Shown: in pieces, positions 11,912-24,435 of the stretch
How the letters are laid out: each line of letters starts with the position of its first letter
Numbering within the stretch: the stretch's first letter is position 1
Origin: Epiperipatus broadwayi
Taxonomy: Eukaryota; Onychophora; Udeonychophora; Euonychophora; Peripatidae
Direction: 5' to 3'
Assembly (NCBI GenBank): GCA_028023455.1
Contig: JAQFVV010012508.1
Span: forward strand, 2,351,877 to 2,415,876
Length of the DNA: 64,000 nucleotides
The notes under the pieces: generated by a model
Told to the model about the DNA's origin: nothing
The model's input: the letters and a program-made list of their open reading frames with translations, nothing else
Databases searched by the model: none
Position numbers and translations under genes: made by a program

Positions 11912-11938
11912 TGTAAAGAAAATGAAGTAAAATCTCAA
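11912..11938 (+). CDS. 27-nt microexon encoding a KEN box (sororin-like gene)
   Basis: A pyrimidine-rich tract ending TTTTAG, then nine codons CKENEVKSQ, then a consensus donor GTAAGTGA. It begins and ends in phase 0, so it can be included or skipped without a frameshift. KEN is the APC/C-Cdh1 degron; vertebrate sororin carries KEN at the equivalent place (KENE also occurs in human sororin). The following exon starts TELSANE, compatible with continuation. By the sequence alone this is a very short exon; the strong splice sites, the in-frame fit on both sides and the motif make it credible. Confidence 0.6.
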
Positions 11939-12089
11939 GTAAGTGATTTTTAAGATATATTGCATATTTTTTCTTAGTAGTATATGTTTTTTTATACGTG
12001 TATATTTGTATAAAGTTATCAGTCAGTAGAAATAAATGAATTCATTATTTATTTTTAACGAAGTTTATTTGCTAGAAAAAATGAAAAGA

Positions 12090-14820
12090 AAGTTCAAGTT
12101 AAAAAATCATCATCATCGTTTTCAACCATTATCGATTCATTGCAGGATCTCTCCAAGATCGATCCATCTTTTCTGATCTTTAGCCTCTCTTCTCCACATC
12201 ACACCAACACATTTTCTTATTTCATTCATCCATCTCACAAATGGTCTCTACCTAGGTCTTTTAAAATCTCTTGGAATCCAATTTAAGATTTCTTATCTCT
12301 TCTAGTAATGTGTCCAGCCCAATTCCATTTCAGTCTCTTAAATTTTTTTTTTATGATGTCAGTTTTCTCATCCATGTTTGATCTCTTCTTATTACTCCTA
12401 ATATGCATTTCTCCATATTTCTTTGAGGGGTTTGAAATCGCTGAATTGCTCTTTTGTTAAGTGTCCAAATCTCAGATCTATAAGTAAGAAGTGGTAAAAT
12501 ATATTTACTAAAAATTTTCTTTTCGAGCACATAAGTTATTTTTACCAAAAGCATTTCAACCAAGTTTAATTCTTTGATTAATTTCATCCACCATGTTTCC
12601 GTCTGTAGTAACAGTCTGACCAAAGTATTTGTAGTCGTTAGCTTTTTTTAACTTATCATTATCACTCTTTCTTTTCTTCTTTTGAGAAAATCCATTGAAT
12701 ATTACTTTAGTTTTTTTATCATTTACTTTTAATCCTACTTTCTTATCTTCATCTGATAACTGCAAAATTTCCTGAAGCTCTAAAGCGTTACTTGCAAAAA
12801 CACCTACATCATCTGCAAAGTCTAGATGACTTAAATAATCTCCATATACTTTTATTCCCTTAGTTTTTCATTTCAATCCATAAAATACTTCTTGCAAAAC
12901 TGCTGTAAAAAGTTTTGAAGATATAGTAACCCTTTTATACAACCTTCTCAATGTTAATCTTTTTAGTATCATTATGTAATTGTTGCTGTTTCATTTTTAT
13001 AAATATTGTTTAGTATTAATATGACAATATCCTGGGTCTAATTTGATGATCCAATGCTTTAACTACTGAAAAACTGCTTATAGAATCAAATGCCTTTTCG
13101 TAATCTACACATCCAAAGCATAATGGCAACTCGTATTCATTTGCCCTATCTATAACTTCTCTCACTATTTGGATATGATTTACTATTCTAAAACCACTTA
13201 AATCCAGCTTGCTCTTTTAGTTGGTTAAAATCGAAAGTTTACTGTAAAAGAGGTATTTTAGTAAAAATTTTGTATAGAACTGATAAAAGACTGATAGGTC
13301 TGCAATTTCTGATATCTTCTTGATCACCATTTTTAAATATTAATATTGCATTCTTCCAATCATCTATTACATCTTTATCATTTAGATATTTGGTATTTAA
13401 CATTGCCAAAAAATTTTCTATTTCTTCGCCTGCTTCTTTTAAGATATCGATTATAAATGCCGTCATTATCTGGAGCTTTTTCATAAATTTAATTGCATTA
13501 TTCACTTCTTTATTTAAAATCCTGGACAATTCAGAAGATATAGTAGTTGTAGAAAGTATTTTTTTTTATCTTTATTGCTATATAATTCTCAATAGAACTC
13601 TTAAACATTTCATGATATTATCTCTCTTTGTAGTAATAATTCCATCTTTTTTTTTTCTTATTGCAGAAATAAGTTTCTTACTAATACTAAAACATTGTCT
13701 TACACTCTTGAAGCTTTTATTTTCCTCTATAACATTTCTTACTAGTTCACCATTATATTTTCTTATATCATTATCAACTCTTTTTCATACCATTTTACAA
13801 AAAATTTGAGGTATTCGATCCTTCTTAATGCATCATTTTTACATGATTTCATATTCCTTCTTTTCTTCATAAATTGTCTTGTCTCATTAGAAATTTTATT
13901 GGTCAATTGCTGCTTTTTTTCTACCAGCTATCTTTGTTGCAGTTTTTAAAACTGTACCATTTATTTTCCTGTTCATTTCATTCAAATCTGAATCATGTTC
14001 AAAATCTAGTAATACTTTTTTAATACGATTTGAAAGTTCTAATTTAAATTTCAATGGAATGTTTCTGAAGATTAGGAATATCAATTATGAATTTTATTTT
14101 TCGTAATAATTTTTGTCTTTCTAGTTTTGCATTAATATGTATCTTACATCTCACAAATCGATGATCACTTTCTGTATTGGATTTATTAAGAATATTGCAA
14201 TGTTAATCAAATAGTAATTAATTCTGCTATGCCTTTATTTGGATGCTTCCATGTCTGTTTTGGTTTAACATTTTCCTCAAAAAAAGAATTCATAATATAA
14301 AGTTTTTTTCCCCTGAAAACCAAGTTTGTGGCCTCTTAATTCTATCGCTGTAACCAAATTTACTTATAGCACTTTCATCTTTCAGTTGGTTACCAATTCT
14401 AGCATTAAAGTCTCCCATGTTGTTTGGTCTGATCAAAAGCCTTTTGTACATTTATATAAAAATCCTCTACTTCTTCATCTTAATGAGATCTTGTTGGGGC
14501 ATAAACCTGAATTTTCTGCATTTGATATTTGTGTTAAGTTGAATAATTAATCTTGTCACTTTGTCTGATATACTACCAATCTCCGCAATGTTGTTCTTTC
14601 ATTTTTTATTTACAATGAATCCTACTCCATTTGCATTTCCAATGTTTGTGCCTTTGTAGTATAGCATCCATTTTTTAAATCAATGGTCTCCTCATCTTTT
14701 CTTCTAACTTAACAAATTCCAGTAATATCCCATTTAATATTAGACAGTTCTTTCAAATCTTCTTTCACTTAAAAGTGATCTGCAGTTATAAGTACCTAAA
14801 TAAGAGGTCATCCTCAAATG
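12090..14820 (-). pseudogene. RTE-like LINE, near complete but frameshifted
   Basis: Read from 14820 down to 12090. The N-terminal part is an apurinic-type endonuclease: LGTYNCRSLLSE at about 14805, GVGFIVNKK at about 14620, MGDFNARIG at about 14410, and SDHRFVRCKIHINAK at about 14160. A linker follows (EHDSDLNEMNRKI, about 13980), then reverse transcriptase: IFKNGDQEDIRNCRPISLLS (about 13330), KKVGLKVNDKKTKV (about 12735), and the C-terminal LPLLTYRSEIWTLNKR (about 12480). It ends in an AACGATGATGATGA-type tail. Multiple stops and shifts make it a pseudogene. The active protein would nick target DNA and reverse-transcribe its own mRNA. Further copies lie at 1-112, 45640-45850, 50060-54200 and 61290-61622. 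It lies in the long intron of the sororin-like gene. Confidence 0.88.
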
Positions 14821-15240
14821 GAGCCCGAGTTCATAATCAGGAGATTCTTAGCGTACTTCATCTTCGGCTGCCAACTGCTGCCTTGGTTGGCGACTTTCCA
14901 GACTCATGGGAATAAGGGGCATAATTTATATTTATCTATCCTGATTATAAATATCTATTCGAAAAAAAAAATTATGCACATGCATGTTCATTCCGCCTTC
15001 AAGAAAACTCGACTGGTATTTCAGTTAAGAGCTATCAAGCAGCTCTAAAGAAAGATCATGGTATATCTTGATCTTAAACTTGAGGTAAAAAGCCAATAAA
15101 TTTACCAAGCTGGTTAATGCATATCAATGAGCAGCCCATCCATGTTTGTATACTATATGAGTAATCACATAGTAATAATAGCTGCAACAACAGACATTAG
15201 GGAATTGTCCTGCTTGATTACTTTAAAGCGGAATCGAAGG
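14821..15240 (-). mobile_element. Probable LINE 5' untranslated region
   Basis: Sequence immediately upstream of the endonuclease frame, with a GC-richer patch at 14820-14910 (GCTGCCAACTGCTGCC). No coding motif is seen; assignment is by position only. Confidence 0.4.
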
Positions 15241-15379
15241 TCTCCTTTCTGTTAACACAAATTCCTTTCTGCAGACGAGTTAAAAAGCACGTTTATTTTA
15301 TCACAAACACAGAAATATTCAAAGCACAAATAGAATGGTATTCATTATAAATAAAAAGTAGAACAACGTTGTGAAGATT

Positions 15380-15850
15380 GCTGGCATAACATAGAGAGGC
15401 AAGATTAGTTGTTCAACTTTATGGAAAATTTCAAATGAGGATAATTCAAGTTTATGTCCCAACAAGTTCTTACAATAATGAAAATGTAGAAGATTTTTAT
15501 ATAAAAACAAAATGCTTTTGATTGGACCAAATATTTTAAAATTGTCATTGGAGATTTTAATGCTGAATTAGCAAATGATTGAAAGATGAAAGTGCTAGGT
15601 AAAATTGCAAATATAGATTGAAATGAGAGAGAAAATAGACTTACGGAATTTATAGAAAAATAAAATTTTATATTTTGATTTTTTTTTTGAGAAAAATCCA
15701 AAACAGAAGTGAAAATATGGAAGCATCTCAATGAATTATATCAGAATTGGATTATATTTTAATTAACTGAAAACATTTTTTGAAGAAGTAATCAATTCGT
15801 GAAATGAAGATTTGTATTAATGCAAAGCTAGAGCTAAGACAAAATAAAGA
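15380..15850 (+). pseudogene. LINE endonuclease-domain relic
   Basis: The + strand encodes, across several shifts, MRIIQVYVPTS (about 15435), KIVIGDFNAELAND (15539-15580) and SELDYILIN (about 15740). These are the canonical endonuclease motifs of RTE-class LINEs, with GDFN the metal-binding core. Interrupted by stops. Confidence 0.75.
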
Positions 15851-15948
15851 TAATATTAAAAGTTATTATTTCTAACCCGGGAATATTATAAAAGATTTCA
15901 ATGAAAACTCAGATTTAAACAAATTTTAACAAGTAGCTAACTAATGAC

Positions 15949-16573
15949 TAAACATCACATGATCAACATTCTTCGTGCTTACACAAGCTGTTTACACAGA
16001 GGCAAAACTCATACGATAGCGTCACTCAGTTACAAGCCAGAGTAATCAATGGATGCAGAAAGGTGTGTGCATAAAATCCCTATCTAGTGCCTACTCATCC
16101 TATATCCCCAGATTAGTTTCTGGCTTGTGGCTTTTATCAGTGAGGAGCCTTGGATCTGAGAGTACTGCACCTAGATGTTAGGATCTAATACAACCTTCTA
16201 GCAGCCACCTTTTATCTCTACTTAACTACAAAACTGTGAGTCTAAAATTGAAATCAATAATATTTTCAATCCAAGCTCATTAGCTTATATAGTTTTGTAG
16301 TTAAATAGAGATAAAAGGTGGCTGCTGGAAAGTTGCATTAGATCCTAAGATCTAGGTCAGTGCTCTCAGATCCAAGGCTCCTCGATGAAAGTCACAAGCT
16401 AGAAACTAGTCTGGGGAAATTGGATGAGTAGGCACTAGATAGGGATTTTATGCACAAGCCTTCTGGCATCCATTGATTACTCTGGCTTGCACTGAGTGGC
16501 ACTACTGTATGGAGAGTTTTGCTTGTTCTAATAACAGGAGCAAGCATAAGAAATGGTGATCATGTGATGTTTA
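15949..16573. repeat. Full-length hammerhead-bearing palindrome, family A (625 bp)
   Basis: Both termini are present: TAAACATCACATGATCA at the left and its complement TGATCATGTGATGTTTA at the right. This is the best copy for defining the element ends. The minus hammerhead (about 16101-16155) has CTGATAA for CTGATGA and ATC for GTC; the + hammerhead (about 16370-16420) has lost part of its core by deletion. Both are predicted dead. Confidence 0.9.
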
Positions 16574-16839
16574 TTGATAGATTAAAACTGCAAAAGAAAT
16601 GCAAACATTGTGGTCATTTTAGATATATTTTGACACCTTGAAATTGTTTATGAACCTGAAAAATGATATACTTTCATTAAATATATCAATAACAATCTTT
16701 TATATGGTGATTTGAACATCTTTTGAGTAATGATACAAGAATTGAGATGATAACTTGATAAATATACTCATTTTTATTTGCGTAAAGATATCCAGTCTAT
16801 TAATGAAATTTAAACAGTTTTTTTATAATTTGTAAAATG

Positions 16840-18970
16840 TTAAGATTAAAGATCCTGATGAGATACCAAGAATAGTTTTAAAATATGATAGTGATATACT
16901 AGCTTCAAAAATACTAGAATATATTAGATAAATTGATAAACTTTTCCTACACGACTTGTAATTATATTCTAAGCATTATGAATACTCAGAATTTAATTAG
17001 AATATATTAGGTATTTGTGGACTGCATTTATGGAATCATATAAAATTGGGTCACCTGATCTTACGGATGTTTCAATTATGCCTATTTTTAAGAATAAAGG
17101 GATGGATACGATTGTAGTAATTATCATGGAGTATTATTGTTCTTCATTTCAGCAAAGATGCTTCCAAAGCTTTTATTGAATGGGATGCTTCCATAATACT
17201 GGACCTTTACTTAGTTTTTATTGTCCGTCAAATGCAAGAAAACTATCTGGAACAAAGGAGTGCTTTTACTGATTTATTTGAACAGGTGTGTGGCAGAAGT
17301 CCGTTGTTACCCAATTTTTTCATATTATATAATGGAATAAGAAATGTTATTAAAATGGCAAGTCTGAAGCATTTGAAATAAAAACTGGTGATAAAGGATA
17401 TGTATTAGCTCCAACTTTGATTTTTATGACATATTTCAGAAATCAAGATGTGATACAGGTTTTAGATGGAAGTTTTAAGAATTGTAAAGAAATAAGAACA
17501 AGAATTTCCATCTTATGTGCTTGTTGATTAGGTATACTGGTTTTTTTGTTTTTTTTTCATATGTCATAGCATCGACCGGGAGGCGAACCCACAACCGTCT
17601 GCAACCAACTACTTGCTTGCAAGGCGACTGCGCTGACCTCTCGGCTAACAACGCTTGACGAGGGTATACTGTTGATTGCATTATTCTTGTCGAATGAAAA
17701 AGTGATCTACAGAATGTTGTTTTGAATATAACATACATGAACTAGTTTATTAATTAATTGTTAAAAAAAGTCAAGTCGGTGATGAAAGAAAATCTTCAGC
17801 AACTTTTAATTTGTTTGATTATCAAGTTGAGACTATGAATGTGGACTTAAATAATGAAGTGTAGCACCCACTTAAATGTGTTGCTTGCTGCTTTCAATAA
17901 AGGTAGTATTTATACACTGAATAAATATTTAATTTTAAATATTGTCAAGAATACTCCAGAAGATATAAGTAACAAAAAGATGAAGAAAAGATTAAATGTA
18001 TAAATTAAAGAAAACGGAAAGAGAAGTATTTAGGAATTTGATCGACAACAGAGGTAATGTAAAACTTGTGGAATTAATAATATTAAAAAAGTAGAATAGT
18101 TGCATAATTAGAAAGTTTCTTTACCGACTGATTAAAAAATATTGAAGAGCAAGATTTAGGATTGATTAGAGAAAAGATTAAACAACTTAAAATAAAAGAT
18201 CTGGAAAGTGTCATTAATTAAATTCTTGACAAAGGAATTTAAGTAATGAGAAGAATCAGATAAAGTGTGTGAACTATTTAAACTCAGTATTTCATTAGTG
18301 AAGAGCTTTTTTCTTCGCTGGTAAAATTTGCATGTTCTTGTAATTAGTATCGTCCCAAAGACTCAGATCTGAAGGGTACAGAAACTTGACTAGTTTTTAA
18401 ACAGATCGTCCTGATCTTATTTTTTGTTCTGTCCTAAAGGACTATCAGGGTTTAATATTGGGTAACTTGTAACTTACGTAGCTGAGTTGTTGAAAGAGAA
18501 ATGTGATAAGAAGGATTGTAAGTTTCGGGCAGTAAATATAAAAGTACTGGAAATGTATTTGGAAACCGAGACTATTTATCTATATATGAGATATATGCAT
18601 GTATATATTAGGTGTAAGTTTATATAATCAAAATTTTCTATATTTGAAACTTATAATAAATATTATTTGACTGAGATACGCACGTTATTATATTATTTGG
18701 GGATGTTTCTCAGTTGCATTGTCAGGGGAATACATCACAAAAAGTAAAGTATTTATATAAGCTGTTATTTAAATCAGTTTATTGTATTGAAGTGAATCTT
18801 GGACTTCTTCTCTAATATAGTATAAGGATGTTAGAAATTTTTTTATTTAAGATAAAATGATGATAGCAAGCTCATAAGATCAATCAAAATATTGTTCAGC
18901 TTTCTTCATTGGATTGAACATCTGAAACAAATGAAACTCCCTAAAAAGTATTTATAGTGAATTTGAGCAT
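16840..18970 (+). pseudogene. Second LINE class, reverse transcriptase relic with nested SINE
   Basis: In order, in several frames: DPDEIPRIVLKYDSDILASK (about 16850), SIMPIFKNKGMD (about 17070), YVLAPTLIFMTYF (about 17400), ISILCLLIRYTVDCIILVE with the catalytic YADD region destroyed (17505-17695, split by a SINE at 17545-17660), and C-terminal VYCIEVNLGLLL...IRMLEIF (about 18785) with LHWIEHLKQMKLPKK (about 18900). The motif pattern is that of animal non-LTR elements with an IYKxKG-type finger, different from the RTE copies in this window. Many stops. Confidence 0.78.
17545..17662 (-). repeat. tRNA-derived SINE with target-site duplication
   Basis: Minus strand: GTTAGCCGAGAGGTCAGCGC as A box, then GTGGGTTCGCCTCCCGG containing the B box, ending CTATGACATATG plus an A-rich tail. 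It is flanked by GGTATACTG (about 17532-17540 and 17664-17672), showing insertion into the older LINE. Six further copies: 43281, 49645, 56595, 59069, 61639 and 62108. Confidence 0.88.
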
Positions 18971-19430
18971 GGATCTCACTAAATTTAGGTACTCAGTGAT
19001 ACCTAATAACATTAAATATTCCAGCCAGTCAAGCTATCGATTACATTAATCACATGATTACTGAATAATATACAAAAATCAACATATGATTCAAGACAAT
19101 TTTTTTTTATTAGTTTCATTAACTGTTCTGTGTATCATTGATTTCTTATGAGTTACTGTAATTCAAATCTAGACTAGCTTGATCCTAGGATTGGTATTAT
19201 ATACAATAGGATCATTGTATATTGTGAGAAATGAGTAATATTCTGATGCAGTTAAAAAAAAATATTTTTTAAGCATATATTGAGTGATTGATTGATTTTT
19301 TTTTGTTATATTGTGATGATATAATTAATGTAACTGATAATCCTATTGGCTAAAATGTTTAAAATTAACCCAGAATCCCTATTTACATATTTGCCTGAAA
19401 GTTTGTGATGGTGGCATTTTAGATCTTATA
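18971..19430. other. AT-rich spacer
   Basis: No gene or structured repeat recognised. Confidence 0.45.
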
Positions 19431-19439
19431 ATAGGTTGG

Positions 19440-20335
19440 ACTATTTTTACCATTTATCATTAAATGTTGATTGTCAAGGAAATTTTAAACTTTTCAAATA
19501 CAAACAACTGTTAGTAATGACACGTGAATAGACAACTCAGGTTAGTAGTCTATACATCTAGAGTGGTATTATTCTTTGCTCTTCAGGCTTTGCTGACCGG
19601 ACCAGTGATAATTTTAGCACAGGAGTCAAATTCATACCATTAGATTTTTGAATGTCAAATTTTAAGGCGACGTTCTAACCAACTGGGCTATTCTTCAAAG
19701 GCAACAGTCAGAAATTTCATATGCTTATCTATGAGAACAAGGTTAATTAGAGGCTTCCAGACATTATGTATTGCCACCCTGGGTTGACTTATAGGATTAT
19801 TTGCCTTTGTCATATGAGCAGCTTTTTTGAATTTTCTTCTTTGCCCCTTTTCTTCTCTGTCCAATTTTTTGTGTATACATGGTCTGCTACTGTAGACACA
19901 TGGTTTTTCCTTTTCTAATCATTAGTTTGTGTTCTTTCGATTATTGTTCAACAGGGTAATATGTCTCATCAATATACTTCCTTTCATATTCACATGTAAT
20001 TTTATAGATGCAGTTTTTGTTTTCAGCTTTTCTAGTTTAGTCTTCATAGAAGTTAGAATTTCTCTAAATGTGATATGGCTTTGTAATGTTCTAATGTTAT
20101 ACAGATTTTTAAAAATTTGTTTACTATTTCTGGTATGAATGGAGACACTACAAGTACCAATCATTGTTCTCCCTTTTGGTGTCTATTGGAGGTGTTCTTG
20201 ATGACAGCTAGTGGATAAACATTCTTCATGAGAGATTGTTTTATGTAGATATTTTCATTATCCAAATCACTGGTTTCCGAACAAAATTTCCTTTGCTCTG
20301 TTTCATAGCGATAGCATAATAAGAACAATTATTGG
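19440..20335 (-). pseudogene. Penelope-like element, 3' half, minus strand
   Basis: Read downward: DNENIYIKQSLMKNVYPLAV (about 20270-20205, C-terminal reverse-transcriptase region), FIPEIVNKFLKICITLEHYK (about 20140-20080), then a GIY-YIG core CIYKITCEYERKYIDE (about 20010-19960) and STVADHVYT (about 19890). This is followed by a tail with a tRNA-like segment (about 19700-19640) and the block repeated at 21430-21560. The GIY-YIG nuclease defines Penelope-like elements; the cysteine-rich start of the domain is still legible. Frameshifted and inactive. Confidence 0.82.
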
Positions 20336-21085
20336 TACTGTAGTGTATCCATATGTACCAGGAATCACGGACTAATTAAAGAAAATCTGCAATCAATGTA
20401 GCATTAGCTTTCCAAGGCCATATCACATTTTAAGGAATTCTAGCTTCTATAAAGCCTAAACTTGAACTAAAACAAAAACTGCATCTATGAAATACCATGT
20501 GAATGTGGAAGGAAGTATATTGGTGGGACCTGTCACCCTGTTGAACAATGATTGAAAGAATCCAAACTGATGGTTAAAAAAAAACATGTGTCTATAGTAG
20601 CAGGACCAATTCTGGTATGAATGGATACAAGTACCAATAATTGTTCTTTCTTTTGGTGTCTATTGAAGGTTTTCTTGATGACAGCTGGTGGATAAACATT
20701 CTTCATGAGAGGTTGTTTTATGTAGATATTTTCATTATCCAAATCCTGGTTTCCGAACAAAACTTCCTTTGCTCTGTTTCATAGTGATAGCATAACAAGA
20801 ACAATTTAACTGTAGTGTATCCATATGTACCAGGAATCATGGACTAATTAAAGAAAACCTGCAATCAATGTAGCATTAGCTTTCCAAGGCCATATCACAT
20901 TTTAAGGAATTCTAGCTTCTATAAAGCCTAAACTTGAACTAAAACAAAAACTGCATCTATGAAATACCATGTGAATGTGGAAGGAAGTATATTGGTGGGA
21001 CCTGTCACCCTGTTGAACAATGGTTGAAAGAATCCAAACTGATGGTAAAAAAAAACCATGTGTCTGTAGTAGCAGGACCAAGTAC
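20130..21085. repeat. Tandem duplication (about 475-bp unit) inside the Penelope cluster
   Basis: About 20130-20609 and 20610-21085 are closely similar head-to-tail copies. Each unit contains a short minus-strand Penelope segment (DNENIYIKQ) facing a plus-strand thumb plus GIY-YIG segment. The duplication therefore happened after the inverted junction formed. Confidence 0.85.
20334..20600 (+). pseudogene. Penelope GIY-YIG fragment, copy 1
   Basis: Thumb-like VYPYVPGITD (about 20345) precedes CIYEIPCECGRKYIGGT (20480-20530), the GIY-YIG signature with its CxC. A TGA at 20549 interrupts just after HPVEQ; copy 2 has TGG there. Confidence 0.85.
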
Positions 21086-21600
21086 ATACTACTAAACATA
21101 TGTTATATTGGGAAAATACAAAAAATGTTGGATAGAGAGGAAAAGGTACAAAGAAGAAAATTTACAAAAGTGCTTATATGACGACGGCAAATAATTCTAC
21201 AAGTCAAGCCAGTGTGGTAATACATAATGTCTGGAAGCCTCTAATTAATCTTGCTCTTAAAAAAAGTGAAAAAAAAATATTGGAGGAATCATGACGATCT
21301 GAACCAACTCTCATAGATAAGTATATGAAATTTCTACTGACTGTTGCCTTTGACAGAATAGTTCAGTTGGTTAGAGCATTGCCGTTAAATTTGATATTCA
21401 AACATCTAAAAGTGTGAGTTTGACTCCTATGCTAATATTGTCACTGGTCAGGCCGGCAGCACCTGAATAAGAGTGGAGAATAATACGACTAGAAATGGGT
21501 ATAGTTACTAACCTGCGTTGTCTATTAGTGTGTTATTACTAACAGTTGTTTGTATTTGAAAAGTTTAAATAAAATTTAAAATTGTTCTAGACATTCAACA
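20810..21600 (+). pseudogene. Penelope GIY-YIG fragment, copy 2, with 3' tail
   Basis: The same thumb and GIY-YIG (CIYEIPCECGRKYIGGT from 20952) continue to NHVSVVAG, then after a shift YWENTKNVG and VWKPLINLALKK (about 21225), the C-terminal end of Penelope proteins. Downstream is a tail with a tRNA-like segment (AGTTCAGTTGGTTAGAGCA at about 21362 as A box, GAGTTTGACTCC at about 21416 as B box) and CTGAATAAGAGTGGAGAATA (about 21463), a possible decayed hammerhead core. It forms an inverted pair with 19440-20335. Confidence 0.85.
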
Positions 21601-21654
21601 TTTAATGATAGATGATGGAAATAGTGTAACACATTATGACATCTAATTTACTAT

Positions 21655-22300
21655 TAATTCTTAATTAGAAGGTAATCAGCCTTTGATATGTGCTGTTTAA
21701 TCATGTTACTAACTCACCGATGTTATAGTGAGTATGTAGGACCCTCTCAAACCGAAACGCAAAATACTTTTAAAAGAACAACCGTCTTATCTTTGTACCT
21801 AAATGCAATTAATTATACAGGTCAATCTAAAGTATTTCAAAATGAGAGCACGAAGATTTAATCTTATAACTTTTACATCCATTACATGATGATTTAACCT
21901 TTGTAACTTATACGTCCATTACATTATTAATTTATAGTAAACCCAACAAAATTTTCAAATTTACAGTTGGGAAATATCACATGATATTAGAATCAACACC
22001 ATCTGATATTTAACCGCTATAAATTTGAAAATTTTGCTGGGTTTTGCTATAAATTAAAAATGTAAGGGACGTAAAAGTTACAAAGATTAAACCTTCATGC
22101 TCTCTTTCCGAAATGCTTTAGGTTGATCTATATAATTGCATTTAGGTATATAGATAAGACAGCTGTTCGTATATTTTAAAAGTCTCTATCTTGCGTTTGG
22201 GTTTGGAGGGTCTGCATGCTCACTATAATATCGGTGAGTTAGTAACATGGTTAAACAGCACATGTCGAAGGTTCATTATCTTCTGATTAAGAATACTAAC
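21655..22300. mobile_element. Long palindromic element
   Basis: The arms (about 21660-21965 and 21995-22300) are reverse complements over most of their length, with short indels; for example ACTAACTCACCGATGTTATA at about 21710 pairs with its complement near 22220. Some blocks (TTTGTACCTAAAT, CTCTCAAACC) recur at 47930-48050 and 60610-60680. Non-coding. Confidence 0.85.
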
Positions 22301-24426
22301 GAAATCTGCACACTTGTAAATTACATTGTTATTAAATTGAATTTAGCTTTATGTATTTAATATTATATATGGTGCCTTTTTTATTGGTACACCCCATTAT
22401 AAAAATAAATTGGGAATAAATTTTATAATAGATAATTTTAAATTTTATAATATTAAAAATGTTTACCTATTAAACTATGAAAAATAATAGTCATATTAGT
22501 TATCCTAGGATTTGAACTTGAACTTAGTTAATTTAAAGTAGTATAAAGGCTAAATATTGTTAAAATATTTATTTTCAAAGGTATATAAAAGATAAAATAA
22601 TAAACTATAAATTAATAATATTTGATAAAAAGGAATCGTTTGATAATATTTAAGATTATAGGGGAGTTCAAATCTAATCTGATAAATGAAAATATTCATT
22701 ATATAGATGGAAAATCATGTCTGTGCACATCTGGTATTAGTTAGCAATAACTATTTCCAGTAAAATCTTAATTTATTTTCCAAAATAAACGATTAACATT
22801 CATTTTCTGAATTTTGTGATTAAAAGTTCCTAGGATTAATCTCGAATTTATTTAATCTGTAAAGAAATAAAATGAAAATAATTTAAATTATAGTTTATTA
22901 AGTTCATTAAGGTATTATTGTTTTGATTACTAATAAATATTTTAAAGAGATAATATTTGTTTTTAAAAATAGTTCAGCTATAAGCTAGTCATTAAATATT
23001 CCAAATCAGAGAAGTAGGAAAATTAACCAATGGGAACATGCAGTTTGGAATAAATTAGCACTCGGACGATAATTGTTGAAAAGAAAAAAAATTCAGAGGG
23101 AAAAGTGGAGAGTGATAAAAAAAAAGATTACAGATCAGAAGTAAAACAAGTAACTTGGATTCGTTTTTTTTTTTTAAATGTTTGCTTAAATCTTTTAAAC
23201 CTTATTATTATTTTAAGACAAGTAATTAAGTATGATCAACTCAAAGATTTCAAACTTTTTGCTATAAAGTTTTCAGTAAGATGAAAAGGTAAACAATGTA
23301 AATCTCTGCTGGCTAATTCAACAATCTATAATTTTCCCAAAAGTATTTTGGAATCGTTATATCGGGAAAAATATTGAAATAATGGAAGGAAAAAAAGGTA
23401 TATATTTGTAACAAAGTTTTATCAAGTAATATCTGAACAGAAGGAACAGACTGCCAGTATTATGTTGATGCATAATGGATGAGTAAGCAAGATAAAATAT
23501 TTAGGCATTTTAACTATTGTAACATTTATGCAGGATTAAAGTGGAATCGTTATATGAATAACAGGAAAATTATTTGTGACAAAGTTAAGTGTACACTTTT
23601 CAAGATGGTTAGAACTAAATTAGGAATGAATAAGAATGGAAATATTTACATATTGAAAATGTGCTTAGTATTAAAATGCAACTTATAAATGTAGGTTTGA
23701 ATGAAAATTTTACTAGGAGAAAAGATTTAAACATTATTATTAGTGAGTATAACTTTCATGTATAATAAAAACTGTTATGATAAGTTATAGACAGACAGGG
23801 TCAATGAAGGATTAAAAGTTAGAATGATGTATGGATGTAATTCAGGGCCAATGGAAAAAGAAAATTTTGACTGAAGATTATGTTTATCCTTTTAATAAAT
23901 CGTAGCGGTTTATGTGAAATATGAAAGAATTAATTAATAAAACTCAATGGAAAAAGAAAATATAAGCTAAATGAAAGAACTTGACGAATTGTTAGCGATA
24001 ACTACCAAAGAATAAATACATATGGGAGGAAAAGAGTGAAATAAATCGTTATTAGTAACATTAGCTTATTTGAGAATATAAATTATGTTGAGGATAATAT
24101 CATTTTTTTATCTTTAAGGAGAAGATGTAAAATGCTCCATTTTAAATGATAACATTAACAAGGAATACATAAAGAATAATATGAAGACAAGTATAATTAA
24201 TGTTGGAAGTATCTAAATAAAATAACTTTCGATTGTGATTGTGAAAGGAAAATAAAAAAAAAAAAGAAAACCTAAATATTGTAAATAATATAATGACGTT
24301 GGAATTCTAGTTTTAATAATTTTCTTATAAGTATAAAAGGATTAAAAATGACAACTTGGAAGCATGAGAAACGATTGAAATACTATTAATAAAAATTAAA
24401 GTTTTTTATGTTGAACTTGTATATTA
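22301..24426. other. AT-rich intron sequence
   Basis: No gene recognised. The 69-codon frame at 23479-23688 has no motif I can name and sits in A-rich decayed repeat sequence. Confidence 0.4.
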
Positions 24427-24435
24427 GAAAAAAAA

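Noticed and set aside
13390-13809. 139-codon plus-strand frame
   Set aside because: Antisense shadow of the minus-strand RTE reverse transcriptase.
16855-16865. CCTGATGAGATACC as a hammerhead core
   Set aside because: It is part of the LINE coding motif DPDEIPR and has no GAAAC partner.
17545-17662. Functional tRNA gene at this and the other six tRNA-like loci
   Set aside because: A and B boxes are present but there is no complete cloverleaf; A-rich or G-rich tails and target duplications show they are SINEs.
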